A DNA stretch of 64,000 nucleotides from an uncultured Lachnospiraceae bacterium (GTDB taxonomy: Bacteria; Bacillota; Clostridia; Lachnospirales; Lachnospiraceae). The translations under genes and the position numbers were made by a program. Below the pieces are notes generated by a model. The model had not been told where the DNA came from and did not search any database. It was given only the letters and a program-made list of their open reading frames with translations. This document shows positions 10,288 through 20,246 of the stretch, one piece after another; position 1 is the first letter of the stretch, and every line of letters begins with the position of its first letter. The stretch spans positions 38,417-102,416 of the forward strand of contig CAJOFQ010000004.1 of the NCBI GenBank assembly GCA_905233955.1, read 5' to 3'.

Positions 10288-11257
10288 TAAAAAAATAATT
10301 TCTTTGGCCTTAGCATGTCTTGTAATGGTTTATTCTTTGGCTGGATGCGGTCAGAAGGCTGATCCTAATGCTTATAGGATCTATGAATCAAGTTATTACT
10401 ATGACATAACAGAGGCGGCCTTTGTTGAAGAAACTCCTTTGTTTGCCGAAGATTTATGTATTCCTGACAGTGAGAATATCGGGATTAAAAAGGTTGATTC
10501 TTCGCTTGCCAAATCAGGAGCGGTTTTTAATAACACCTCCAGAAAAACCATATATTCAAAAAAGATTTATGACAAGGTATATCCGGCCAGCACTACCAAG
10601 ATACTTACAGCTTATATTGCTATCCGTTATGGTAACCTGGATGAGATTTATACTGTAAGTGAGCATGCCTGCGATCAGACATATGATTCTTCCGTGGCAG
10701 GGCTCTCTCCCGGGGATAAGATCACTCTCAGAGATCTTTTGTTCGGACTTATTCTTGCCAGCGGTAATGATGCTGCGATTGCGATTGCAGAAGGAATTGA
10801 TGGGGATGAGAAAACCTTTGTAGAAAGGATGAACAAGGTTGCTAAAAAGCTCGGAGCCACAGATTCACATTTTGTAACGCCAAACGGACTGCATGACGAG
10901 GATCATTACACAACAGCTTATGACATGTATTTGATTTTTTCGGCTGCCCTTGGCGAAAAGGAATTTTACACAATCCTATCGACTCCGGAGTATACTGCCA
11001 GATTTTCTGCGGCAGACAATTCCGTCAAGGAAAAACAATGGAAATCCACCAACAGCTATATAACCGGAGAAAGGACAGCTCCTGACGGGATAACTGTCAT
11101 AGGAGGTAAGACAGGTACTACCGGTGCTGCAGGCTATTGTCTTGTTATGTTATCAGAGAACAGCAACAAGGATCAGATAATATCTATGGTTTTTGACGCT
11201 GAAAACCGCTATAATCTGTACGATTTGATGAATCAGCTGTTATCCAAAGCGGGTTAG
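10262..11257 (+). CDS. Serine-type D-Ala-D-Ala carboxypeptidase (S11), probable lipoprotein; start uncertain (TTG 10262 or GTG 10271)
   Basis: Lipobox-like SLAGC; SxxK (ASTTK), SxN (ASGND), KTG (GGKTGTT). Confidence 0.9.
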   Translation: MSGVRCTNNKKIISLALACLVMVYSLAGCGQKADPNAYRIYESSYYYDITEAAFVEETPLFAEDLCIPDSENIGIKKVDSSLAKSGAVFNNTSRKTIYSKKIYDKVYPASTTKILTAYIAIRYGNLDEIYTVSEHACDQTYDSSVAGLSPGDKITLRDLLFGLILASGNDAAIAIAEGIDGDEKTFVERMNKVAKKLGATDSHFVTPNGLHDEDHYTTAYDMYLIFSAALGEKEFYTILSTPEYTARFSAADNSVKEKQWKSTNSYITGERTAPDGITVIGGKTGTTGAAGYCLVMLSENSNKDQIISMVFDAENRYNLYDLMNQLLSKAG

Positions 11258-11276
11258 ATGACATTACAATTGTACC

Positions 11277-11305
11277 TTGAGTTTTGTATGCTAATATCTT
11301 ATAAT
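11277..11305 (+). promoter_or_regulatory. Sigma-A-like promoter TTGAGT-N17-TATAAT
   Basis: -35 at 11277-11282, -10 at 11300-11305, 17-bp spacer, upstream of the ORF at 11365. Confidence 0.6.
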
Positions 11306-11364
11306 GTACCGGAAGGACTTATTGTTCTGTTTTTAAAATAATACGATACCAGGAGGGCAATATT

Positions 11365-11787
11365 ATGGTTGAAATCATTGCAGGCGACAGGGGAAAAGGA
11401 AAGACAAGACATTTATTAGATCGTATACATGAGGATGTTAAGAGTGCCGCAGGCGACATTATTTACATCGACAAGAGTCAGAAACACATGTATGAGTTGA
11501 CTTCCAGGGTCAGGCTCATTAACATGGCGGATTATACGATTTCTTCCACTGATGAGTTTTTAGGCTTTTTAAGTGGAGCTATCTCCCAGAACAGTGATAT
11601 AGAAGAGATAGCATTAGATAGTTTTCTTACGATTGCCTACATTGATTCCACAGAAGAGCTTACCCGGGCTATTGAGAAGCTGGATGTCATCTCAGAGAAA
11701 TTCAACATTAAGTTTGTATTGTGCATTTCCAAGGATGAGGTTGAGATGTCAGAAAGTGTTAAGGCCAAGGTAGTTATAACACTGTAA
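11365..11787 (+). CDS. Small P-loop ATP-binding protein of unknown function
   Basis: 140 aa with N-terminal Walker A-like GDRGKGKT; RBS GGAGG upstream. Confidence 0.7.
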   Translation: MVEIIAGDRGKGKTRHLLDRIHEDVKSAAGDIIYIDKSQKHMYELTSRVRLINMADYTISSTDEFLGFLSGAISQNSDIEEIALDSFLTIAYIDSTEELTRAIEKLDVISEKFNIKFVLCISKDEVEMSESVKAKVVITL

Positions 11788-11817
11788 CATATTTCCAATA
11801 TAAGTTGAAGATGATTA

Positions 11818-11844
11818 TTAGCACTCAATTTATTTGAGTGCTAA
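11818..11844 (+). promoter_or_regulatory. CIRCE element (HrcA operator), possibly also an intrinsic terminator
   Basis: Perfect TTAGCACTC-N9-GAGTGCTAA; 11-bp stem TTAGCACTCAA/TTGAGTGCTAA followed by T6. Confidence 0.9.
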
Positions 11845-11851
11845 TTTTTTA

Positions 11852-11880
11852 TTGACTTTTCTAATTTGTGGGAGTAAAAT
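11852..11880 (+). promoter_or_regulatory. Sigma-A-like promoter for htpG, TTGACT-N17-TAAAAT
   Basis: -35 11852-11857 and -10 11875-11880, immediately after the CIRCE. Confidence 0.7.
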
Positions 11881-11920
11881 GGGTACCGGATTGAAAAACA
11901 TGTTTGGAGGTATGATAGTT

Positions 11921-14017
11921 ATGGCACAAACAAAAGGTACTTTATCAATAACCAGCGAAAATATATTTCCTGTTATTAAAAAATGGCTGTATTCCGATCA
12001 TGATATTTTCCTGAGAGAGCTGATTTCTAACGGTTGTGACGCAATTACAAAGTTAAAAAAGCTTGACATGATGGGCGAGTACGAGCTGCCGGAGGATTAC
12101 AAGCCTCGTATAGTAGTTACTGTTAACCCTGAAGACAAGACCCTTACTGTAGCAGATAATGGTCTTGGAATGACTGCTGATGAGGTTAATGAATATATTA
12201 ATCAGATAGCTTTTTCGGGAGCTACGGATTTCCTCGAGAAATACAAGGACAAGGCCAGTGAAGATCAGATCATAGGACACTTTGGACTGGGATTTTATTC
12301 TGCCTTCATGGTAGCTGATTATGTACATATAGATACCCGTTCCTACAAAGAGGGGGAGTCTGCAGTTCACTGGGAGTGCGACGGCGGCACATCTTATGTT
12401 ATGGATGAGACCGAGCGTGAGGATGTGGGAACTACCATCACTCTTAAGCTTAATGAGGATTGTCTGGAATTCTCGAATGAATACCGTATCAGAGAGGTTC
12501 TTGAGAAATACTGTTCGTTCATGCCGGTAGAGATATTCTTAGAGAAGGCCAACGCCGAAGAACAGTATGAGACCATAGATGCCGAGGACAGAAGGGACTC
12601 TGATACTGTAATAGAAGAGATCCACGAGGAGGCAAAATATGAAGAGCAGGAGGACGAGGACGGCAATAAAAAGCAGGTAGAGGTTTCCCCTGCTAAGGAG
12701 AAGCTTAAGATCGTAAAAAGACCTGTTCCGGTTAATGATATTAATCCCCTTTGGGCCAAGAACCCAAGTGAGTGCAGCGATGACGAATACAAGGAGTTCT
12801 ATCGCAAGGTATTCATGGATTTCAAGGAACCGCTGTTCTGGATACATCTGAATATGGACTATCCATTTAATCTTAAGGGCATCCTTTATTTCCCTAAGAT
12901 TAACACGGAATACGATTCAATTGAGGGAACGATCAAGCTCTACAATAATCAGGTATTTATAGCAGATAATATCAAGGAAGTGATTCCTGAATTTTTGATG
13001 CTGTTAAAGGGCGTAATTGATTGTCCGGATCTGCCGCTTAATGTTTCAAGGAGCGCTCTTCAGAATGACGGATTTGTTACCAAGATATCTGATTACATTA
13101 CCAAGAAGGTTGCGGACAAGCTTTCAGGCATGTGCAAGACTGACAAGGAGTCCTACGAGAAATACTGGGATGATATAAGTCCTTTCATCAAATACGGATG
13201 TCTTAGAGACAACAAGTTCTGTGACAGAATGAATGATTACATCCTGTTCAAGGACATATATGACGAGTACAAGACTCTTCCGGAGCTGTTAGTTAAGGAA
13301 GAGAAGGACGAAAGCGAGGACAAGGAAGACAAGCCTGAGATACTGGATGCGAATGGCAACCCTATATCTTCAGATGATTCCGGTGATGATAATTCCGAAG
13401 AGCCTAAGGATGAACGCAAGGTAGTATATTATGTGACTGATTTGGTTCAGCAGGGACAGTATATCTCCATGTTCAAGGAACAGAAGATGAACGCTGTTAT
13501 CCTGGATCATAATATTGATACCAGCTTTATTACCCAGCTTGAGCAGCGTAATGAGCAGTATCGTTTTTGCAGGATTGACGGTGATATCACGGATGGTCTC
13601 GTAGAAGAAGCAGAGGGTACCGAGGAGGATACCAAGTCTCTTTCGGAAGTATTCAAGAAATACTTATCCAATGACAAGCTTACTATTAAGGCGGAAAAGC
13701 TCAAGGATGAAGCTATCTCTTCTGTTTTGACTGTAAAAGAGGAATCCAGGAGAATGGCTGACATGATGAAGATGTACTCGATGTCAGGTATGGGAGGAAT
13801 GGATGCCAATTTATTCCCTCAGGATGAGACACTTATATTAAACATTGCTCATCCCCTGGTACAATTCCTTCTGGACAATCCTGATGGAGAGGGAGCGGAT
13901 AAGATCTGTCATCAACTGTACGATCTTGCAAGAATACAGAATGCTCCACTTGCTCCGGAGGATATGAAAGCTTTTGTAGCTAGAAGCAATGATATCATGA
14001 TGCTTCTTACAAAATAA
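11921..14017 (+). CDS. htpG: Molecular chaperone HtpG (Hsp90)
   Basis: Likely start MAQTKGTLSITSENIFPVIKKWLYSDHDIFLRELISNGCDA with RBS GGAGG at 11906; GHFGLGFYSAFMVAD; ORF track start 11834 overlaps the CIRCE. Confidence 0.95.
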   Translation: MAQTKGTLSITSENIFPVIKKWLYSDHDIFLRELISNGCDAITKLKKLDMMGEYELPEDYKPRIVVTVNPEDKTLTVADNGLGMTADEVNEYINQIAFSGATDFLEKYKDKASEDQIIGHFGLGFYSAFMVADYVHIDTRSYKEGESAVHWECDGGTSYVMDETEREDVGTTITLKLNEDCLEFSNEYRIREVLEKYCSFMPVEIFLEKANAEEQYETIDAEDRRDSDTVIEEIHEEAKYEEQEDEDGNKKQVEVSPAKEKLKIVKRPVPVNDINPLWAKNPSECSDDEYKEFYRKVFMDFKEPLFWIHLNMDYPFNLKGILYFPKINTEYDSIEGTIKLYNNQVFIADNIKEVIPEFLMLLKGVIDCPDLPLNVSRSALQNDGFVTKISDYITKKVADKLSGMCKTDKESYEKYWDDISPFIKYGCLRDNKFCDRMNDYILFKDIYDEYKTLPELLVKEEKDESEDKEDKPEILDANGNPISSDDSGDDNSEEPKDERKVVYYVTDLVQQGQYISMFKEQKMNAVILDHNIDTSFITQLEQRNEQYRFCRIDGDITDGLVEEAEGTEEDTKSLSEVFKKYLSNDKLTIKAEKLKDEAISSVLTVKEESRRMADMMKMYSMSGMGGMDANLFPQDETLILNIAHPLVQFLLDNPDGEGADKICHQLYDLARIQNAPLAPEDMKAFVARSNDIMMLLTK

Positions 14018-14035
14018 GCATTAACTGTTCTTTAG

Positions 14036-14065
14036 AGACAGGTGTCACATGGCACCTGTCTTTTT
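14036..14065 (+). terminator. Intrinsic terminator after htpG
   Basis: AGACAGGTG...CACCTGTCT hairpin followed by a T-run. Confidence 0.8.
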
Positions 14066-14177
14066 GTGCATAAATTGTGCATAAATGCGCTAAAATTTGC
14101 GACTATCAGTCATTTGTGTTATAGTAGTTAAGTTATGGTAGAAGATGAATTGAACGAAGAAAGGCAAGATACTGTTT

Positions 14178-15056
14178 ATGAGCAGGGTAGCGATTCTGAC
14201 TGATTCTAACAGCGGTATATCCCAGGATGAAGCTAAAAAGCTTGGAATATATGTGCTGCCAACCCCATTTTATATTAATGACAAGCTGTATTATGAGGGA
14301 GTGAATCTGACTTCCGACAAGTTTTATAAATTGCAGGAAAAGGGAGCTGATATCAAGACATCTATGCCCATTGTCGGGGATGTGATGGATATGTGGAACA
14401 AGCTCTTAGAAGAATATGACGAGGTTATATATATTCCGCTGTCCAGCGGTCTTTCAGCTTCATGTCAGACAGCGATTAACATGGCTTCGGAGGAGCCTTA
14501 TTGTGACAGAGTATTTGTTGTTAACAACCAGAGAATCTCTGTAACCATGAAGCTTTCAGTACTTGAAGCCAAGCACCTTGCTGATGAGAAAAAGACTGGA
14601 GAGCAGATTCGGGAATATCTTGAGAAGACAAAATTTGATTCATCAATTTATCTGATGGTTAATACGCTGGATTATCTGAAAAAAGGAGGCAGGATTACGC
14701 CTGCTGCAGCAGCGATAGGCTCACTGCTGCGTATCAAGCCGGTGCTTCAGATACAGGGTGAGAAGCTGGATGCTTACGCCAAAGCCAGAACTGTTAAGCA
14801 GGCGGGAGAGGTTATGATAGAAGCCATAACCAAGGATCTTTCCGAGAGATTTAACGATCCGGATGCCAGGGACAGTATTATTGCAATGGCATATACCAGG
14901 GATACAGAACAAGCTGAGATTATAAGGGAAGAAGTAATGCGAAGATTTCCTGGTAAGAGTGTCGTTCTGGAACCATTATCCCTTGTGGTAGCCTGTCACA
15001 CAGGTCCGGGTGCTATTGGAATGACGGCTTCAAAGAGTCTTATAGAGGAGATATAA
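14178..15056 (+). CDS. DegV family fatty-acid-binding protein
   Basis: VAILTDSNSGISQDEAKKLGIYVLPTPFYI; IPLSSGLSASCQTA; LKKGGRITPAAAAIGSLLRIKPVL. Confidence 0.93.
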   Translation: MSRVAILTDSNSGISQDEAKKLGIYVLPTPFYINDKLYYEGVNLTSDKFYKLQEKGADIKTSMPIVGDVMDMWNKLLEEYDEVIYIPLSSGLSASCQTAINMASEEPYCDRVFVVNNQRISVTMKLSVLEAKHLADEKKTGEQIREYLEKTKFDSSIYLMVNTLDYLKKGGRITPAAAAIGSLLRIKPVLQIQGEKLDAYAKARTVKQAGEVMIEAITKDLSERFNDPDARDSIIAMAYTRDTEQAEIIREEVMRRFPGKSVVLEPLSLVVACHTGPGAIGMTASKSLIEEI

Positions 15057-15069
15057 CGGAGGATTACAA

Positions 15070-16353
15070 ATGGTAAAAGCAGTAGTAGGAGCTAACTGGG
15101 GTGATGAGGGCAAGGGCAAGATCACCGATATGCTTTCGGAATCAGCGGATATCATAGTCAGATTCCAGGGCGGAGCAAATGCCGGACATACTATTGTCAA
15201 TGACTATGGTACATTTGCTCTTCACACTCTTCCATCAGGAGTTTTTTACGGTCATACCACCAGCGTTATTGCAAATGGAGTAGCGCTTAATATACCGGTA
15301 CTCGCCAAGGAGATACAATCCATAGTTGACCGTGGAGTTCCTATGCCCAGGATACTTGTGTCAGATAGAGCCCAGATGGTTATGCCCTATCACATTTTAT
15401 TTGATGAATATGAAGAAGAACGCCTGGGCAAGGCTTCGTTTGGTTCCACAAAGTCAGGAATTGCACCATTCTATTCAGACAAGTTCGCCAAGATAGGCTA
15501 CCAGGTCAGTGAGCTTTTTGATGAGGAGCTGCTTAAGGACAAAATCCACCGCACTTGTGAGCAGAAGAATGTTCTGTTGGAGCATCTTTATCATAAGCCT
15601 CTGATTGACGAGAAGGAATTGTTCAATACATTGATCTCTTATCGCAAAATGATAGAGCCATATGTATGTGATGTTTCTGCATTTTTATGGAATGCAATCA
15701 AAGAAGGCAAGGAGATACTGCTGGAGGGACAGCTTGGTACATTAAAGGATCCTGACCATGGCATCTATCCCATGGTAACATCCTCTTCAACCCTGGCAGG
15801 TTATGGGGCTGTGGGAGCCGGTATTCCTCCATACAGTATTGAAAAGGTTGTTACCGTAGTCAAAGCGTATTCATCAGCCGTAGGAGCTGGAGCATTTGTA
15901 AGCGAGATACTGGATGAAACCGAAGCTGAGGAGCTGCGCAAGAGGGGCGGCAACGCAGGAGAATATGGAGCTACTACCGGTCGTCCAAGGCGTATGGGAT
16001 GGTTTGACTGCGTTGCTACCAGATATGGCTGCAGGCTTCAGGGAACTACAGATGTTGCGTTTACAGTTTTGGATGTTCTGGGTTATCTGGACAAGATTCC
16101 GGTATGCGTGGGCTATGAAGTGGATGGCCAGGAAATCAAGGATTTTCCTGTTACACATCTTTTAGAGAAGGCCAAGCCCATTCTGGTGGAGTTGGATGGC
16201 TGGAAATGTGATATTACCGGGATCAGTGAATATGATAAATTGCCGGAGAATTGCCGTAAATATATTGAATTTATTGAGGAACATATAGGTTTTCCCATAA
16301 CGATGGTTTCAAACGGACCAAAGCGCAGTGACATAATATACCGCAACATATAA
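15070..16353 (+). CDS. purA: Adenylosuccinate synthase
   Basis: VGANWGDEGKGKITD; FQGGANAGHTIV; GATTGRPRRMGWFD. Confidence 0.97.
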   Translation: MVKAVVGANWGDEGKGKITDMLSESADIIVRFQGGANAGHTIVNDYGTFALHTLPSGVFYGHTTSVIANGVALNIPVLAKEIQSIVDRGVPMPRILVSDRAQMVMPYHILFDEYEEERLGKASFGSTKSGIAPFYSDKFAKIGYQVSELFDEELLKDKIHRTCEQKNVLLEHLYHKPLIDEKELFNTLISYRKMIEPYVCDVSAFLWNAIKEGKEILLEGQLGTLKDPDHGIYPMVTSSSTLAGYGAVGAGIPPYSIEKVVTVVKAYSSAVGAGAFVSEILDETEAEELRKRGGNAGEYGATTGRPRRMGWFDCVATRYGCRLQGTTDVAFTVLDVLGYLDKIPVCVGYEVDGQEIKDFPVTHLLEKAKPILVELDGWKCDITGISEYDKLPENCRKYIEFIEEHIGFPITMVSNGPKRSDIIYRNI

Positions 16354-16367
16354 GAAGCAGGAATAAA

Positions 16368-17537
16368 ATGGTTGAAGTCAAGAATCTCACAAAAAAATAC
16401 AGTGGACACACAGCAGTGGATGATATTTCATTTACGCTGCTTCCCGGGAAGATATATGGTCTGTTAGGACCGAATGGAGCCGGTAAATCCACTACTATGA
16501 ATATGATGACCGGATATATTGCTCCGGGTGGCGGAACAGTGGAAGTAGACGGTCATGATATATACAAGGATGGCAAGGCTGCACGAAGCAGGATTGGATA
16601 TCTGCCGGAGAATCCGCCTCTTTATCAGGATATGACGGTCCATGAATATCTGGTTTTTGTAGCAGAATTAAAGGGAATGGACAAATCCCAAAGGCTCGTA
16701 GCAGTAGAAGCTGTTATGGAGGATGCCGGGGTTTTGGATGTGGCTGATAAGCTGATCCGTTCCCTTTCCAAGGGGTACAGACAGCGGGTAGGCTTCGCCG
16801 GAGCCATTATTAACGATCCGGCAGTTGTTATTCTGGATGAGCCGACAGTTGGCCTGGATCCCAAGCAGATTCTGGAATTTCGAGACAGAATACGAAGCCT
16901 GGGCGAAGAACATATAGTGCTCTTATCCTCGCATATTCTCTCTGAGATATCCGCTGTATGCGATCATGTGTTCATAATCAACAAGGGCAAGCTCATTGTA
17001 GATGATGATGTATCAAATCTCGACAAATATGTCAACAGTGACAGGCGCATTACGATATCTGTTAAGAGCTCCGAAGAAGATGTAGTTTTGGTATTAGGTG
17101 ATCTGGAAGGCATAAAGGATGTATTCTGCGGCGAGGAGAAGGACGGGGTTCTGGAGCTTGATATTACCGCGGCTGCAGACAATTCTGACATAACTGAGCA
17201 GATTTCGCTTGCGTTAATGGAGCACAGGATCCCAATACTGGGGATGAAGGAAGAAAAGGGTTCGCTGGAGCAGATATTTTTGGAGATTACCCAGGAGGAT
17301 CCTGCAGCCGCGGAGGAAGCGGAATCTGAAACAGAAACCGGAGAGTCCGAAGAAGAAACCAACGAATCTGAAACAGAAACCGAAGAATCCGAAGAAGAAA
17401 CCAACGAATCTGAAACAAAAACCGAAGAATCTGAAGAAGAAACCAACGAATCTGAAACAAAAACCGAAGAATCTGAAGAGGAAGCCGGGGAAGAATCGGA
17501 TAAGGGGGACGATGAGGTGACGGAGGAAGAGAAATGA
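16368..17537 (+). CDS. ABC transporter ATP-binding protein (ABC-2/GldA-like) with acidic repetitive C-terminal tail
   Basis: Walker A GPNGAGKST, signature SLSKGYRQRVGFA, Walker B VVILDEPTVGLDP; C-terminal ESETETEESEEETN repeats. Confidence 0.93.
   Translation: MVEVKNLTKKYSGHTAVDDISFTLLPGKIYGLLGPNGAGKSTTMNMMTGYIAPGGGTVEVDGHDIYKDGKAARSRIGYLPENPPLYQDMTVHEYLVFVAELKGMDKSQRLVAVEAVMEDAGVLDVADKLIRSLSKGYRQRVGFAGAIINDPAVVILDEPTVGLDPKQILEFRDRIRSLGEEHIVLLSSHILSEISAVCDHVFIINKGKLIVDDDVSNLDKYVNSDRRITISVKSSEEDVVLVLGDLEGIKDVFCGEEKDGVLELDITAAADNSDITEQISLALMEHRIPILGMKEEKGSLEQIFLEITQEDPAAAEEAESETETGESEEETNESETETEESEEETNESETKTEESEEETNESETKTEESEEEAGEESDKGDDEVTEEEK
17322..17486 (+). repeat. 42-bp tandem repeat, about 4 copies, in-frame in the ABC ATPase
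   Basis: GAATCTGAAAC... units start at 17322, 17364, 17406 and 17448, encoding ESETETEESEEETN and variants. Confidence 0.93.
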
Positions 17538-19681
17538 TTGCTATATGCAAGCGGGAGTTTGCCTCCTTATTCAATAATGTAATAGGATGGCTATTTGTAG
17601 GCGTTATGGTGGCAATGTACGGATTGTACTTCTTTCTGTACAACATGCTGTACGGTCTGCCACAGATATCACATACGCTTTCAGCCGTAACCTTCCTGTT
17701 TCTGATAGCAGTTCCGGTGCTTACCATGCGTATACTCTCAGAAGACAGACGCAACAGGACAGATCAGCTGATCATGACTGCCCCTGTATCCACATGGCAG
17801 ATAGTCCTGGGCAAGTATCTGGCGCTGGTTTTGGTTTTTGCCATACCTGTATGTCTGATGGCAGTATCTCCATTGATACTGGGATTATTTGGAGAAGCGA
17901 ATTACACCGGAAGCTTCCTGGCGTTGCTGGGTTTTGTATTATATGGTCTTCTTACTTTATCGGTTGGACTTTTTGTTTCATCACTGACTGAAAGTGTGGT
18001 TATATCTGCAATAGTATCTTTTGTACTTTTATTTCTCGGGTATATGATGCCGTCCATAACCGGTGCGGTATTTCCGGATGGAGGGATTATTCCAACCATT
18101 TTAGGAGCTTATGATTTCATTACGCCCATGGACGATCTGTCTGACGGAAGTCTTAATTTAAGAAGTATAATATACTATGTTTCTGTCACAGGATTGTTTT
18201 TATTTGGAACGGTGCAATCCATTGAAAAGCGCCGATGGAGTGTGAGTGTCAGAAAGCTTTCAGGATCGGTTTTTTCCATAACTACTATAGCTGTAGTGTG
18301 TGCTGCAGTAGCGGGAGTTAATGCGCTGGCATTACAAATTCCGGATTCACAGGCCATCATTGACATGACGGCGGAAAAATATTTTTCACTTACAAAGGAC
18401 ACTGTCAAATTTCTCAAGGATTATTCTGAGGATGTAACTATTTATGTGGTTGGAACCAAAAAATCAGTCAAGGAATCATCAGTCGAGATACCCAAGACTC
18501 TCAAGCGATACCATGAAGCCAACCCGCGTATTAAGATCAGTTATGTTAATATATCCAAAAATCCTACATTTCTTGCTTCTTATGACGCAGAGGGCGAGCA
18601 GGAAGGCAGTCTTATAGTAGTAAGTGACAAGCGCAGCAAGGTTATCCCGGTGTCGGATATTTATCCCAGTGAGATTGACTACACTACTTATTCACAAACT
18701 GTTACCGGATATGATGGCGAAGGCCAGATCACCAGTGCGCTTCAATATGTATCCACGGATGATGTTCCTGTGGTGTACATTTTGGAGGGTCACGATGAGC
18801 TGGCTATTGGCGAAGATTTTATGGATGTACTGGAGAAATCCAATTACGAGATAAAACAGTTGTCATTCCTGAAGGAAGAGGCAGTTCCTGAGGATTCTGC
18901 CGCGCTTATCATCAATGGCGTGCAGTCGGATCTCTCCGATGATGATGTTAAAAAAGTAGTTGACTATATCAATGATGGAGGAAGCGTTCTTGCGTCAATG
19001 GATTTTCTTCAGATGGATAACCTTGCCAGATACAAAGGGATCCTGTCAGAATATGGAATAACACCTGTAGAGGGTGTGGTCGCGGAGTTAGACAAGGACT
19101 ATTATTATCAGAATCCATATTATTTACTGCCGGAAGTAGAAGTATCAGACGCAACGGATGGCTTGGAAGGAAAGTCTTCGATTTTTTCACCTTTTTCGGT
19201 AGGTCTGGAATATAATGAGGATAATGATAATACATATACAAAACTGTTTGTGACTTCTGATAAGGCCACTTCCAAAAAGGGTTACGGTTCTGCCGAGGAA
19301 ATGGCAAAGGTCGCGTCTGTACAAACAGAGGTTACAAAGGATCCCGGGGACCCTGACGGACCATTTTCCGTAGGTCTTCTTACAGAGACAAAAAAAGGCG
19401 GCAAAATCATAGTATTAGGTTCCGCGTATCTGCTTACAGACGCGTCGGATGCAATGGTGTCATATCGCAATTCCAGATTATTTGATTCTATGATGAAGGT
19501 TCTTGTACCCGATCTGGAGAATGAAAATGGTGTGATAATACCAGTTAAAAAATATGACGAGACGAGGCTTACAGTAAACACCAATGCGGCTCAGATGTAC
19601 GGGTTTATTTTTATAGTTCTGTTGCCGGTGTCTTGTCTTGTTGCAGGAGTAGTAATCTGGTCAAAACGACGCAGGAGGTAA
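17534..19681 (+). CDS. ABC-2 permease (GldF-like) fused to GldG-like auxiliary domain
   Basis: N-terminal ~6 TM ABC-2 permease ([26 protein letters not shown]); C-terminal GldG-like region ([24 protein letters not shown]...) and terminal TM. Confidence 0.85.
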   Translation: MIAICKREFASLFNNVIGWLFVGVMVAMYGLYFFLYNMLYGLPQISHTLSAVTFLFLIAVPVLTMRILSEDRRNRTDQLIMTAPVSTWQIVLGKYLALVLVFAIPVCLMAVSPLILGLFGEANYTGSFLALLGFVLYGLLTLSVGLFVSSLTESVVISAIVSFVLLFLGYMMPSITGAVFPDGGIIPTILGAYDFITPMDDLSDGSLNLRSIIYYVSVTGLFLFGTVQSIEKRRWSVSVRKLSGSVFSITTIAVVCAAVAGVNALALQIPDSQAIIDMTAEKYFSLTKDTVKFLKDYSEDVTIYVVGTKKSVKESSVEIPKTLKRYHEANPRIKISYVNISKNPTFLASYDAEGEQEGSLIVVSDKRSKVIPVSDIYPSEIDYTTYSQTVTGYDGEGQITSALQYVSTDDVPVVYILEGHDELAIGEDFMDVLEKSNYEIKQLSFLKEEAVPEDSAALIINGVQSDLSDDDVKKVVDYINDGGSVLASMDFLQMDNLARYKGILSEYGITPVEGVVAELDKDYYYQNPYYLLPEVEVSDATDGLEGKSSIFSPFSVGLEYNEDNDNTYTKLFVTSDKATSKKGYGSAEEMAKVASVQTEVTKDPGDPDGPFSVGLLTETKKGGKIIVLGSAYLLTDASDAMVSYRNSRLFDSMMKVLVPDLENENGVIIPVKKYDETRLTVNTNAAQMYGFIFIVLLPVSCLVAGVVIWSKRRRR

Positions 19682-19685
19682 TATA

Positions 19686-20246
19686 ATGACATTATTTGAA
19701 CAATGGGAAGATTTAGCTTACGACACAAAAACCAGAACCAGAGAGCAGATAGATGCTTTTTGGAAGGATTATTTTGAAAAAGAAAAAAATATTTATGATT
19801 CTCTTCTCAATAATCCGGAGGAAGAGGTAAAGGGAACAGTGCCCCAACTGGCAGAAAAGTATAATGTTTCTGTGGTTGAGATGACAGGCTTTTTAGATGG
19901 AATCAACGACAGCCTGGTAGAACAAAATCCCCTTAAGACCATGGATGAGAATACGGTAGTCTCTTTGAATTTTGATAATGAGAGATTGTACAGGAATATG
20001 ATAGATGCTGATGCCGAGTGGCTGTATGGTCTTCCGCAGTGGGATGATATCTTAGGTGCGGATAATAAAAAGGCGATCTTTTTAGATCAGAAAAAATCAC
20101 ACACGGTTCATGTTTTGAAAATAGGAAGAAACGAGCCTTGTCCTTGCGGCAGCGGTAAGAAATATAAGTTCTGCCATGGCAAAAAGGGAGCAGAACCGTT
20201 GTCTGAGGATGTTATTGAACGGTGGAAAGGAGAACATAATGGATAA
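19686..20246 (+). CDS. SEC-C metal-binding domain protein
   Basis: C-terminal [21 protein letters not shown]. Confidence 0.9.
   Translation: MTLFEQWEDLAYDTKTRTREQIDAFWKDYFEKEKNIYDSLLNNPEEEVKGTVPQLAEKYNVSVVEMTGFLDGINDSLVEQNPLKTMDENTVVSLNFDNERLYRNMIDADAEWLYGLPQWDDILGADNKKAIFLDQKKSHTVHVLKIGRNEPCPCGSGKKYKFCHGKKGAEPLSEDVIERWKGEHNG

Noticed and set aside
16964-17446. Ser-rich and Leu/Arg-rich repetitive minus-strand ORFs (also 17287-17754)
   Set aside because: Antisense of the 42-bp repeat in the ABC ATPase; repeat periodicity keeps all frames open
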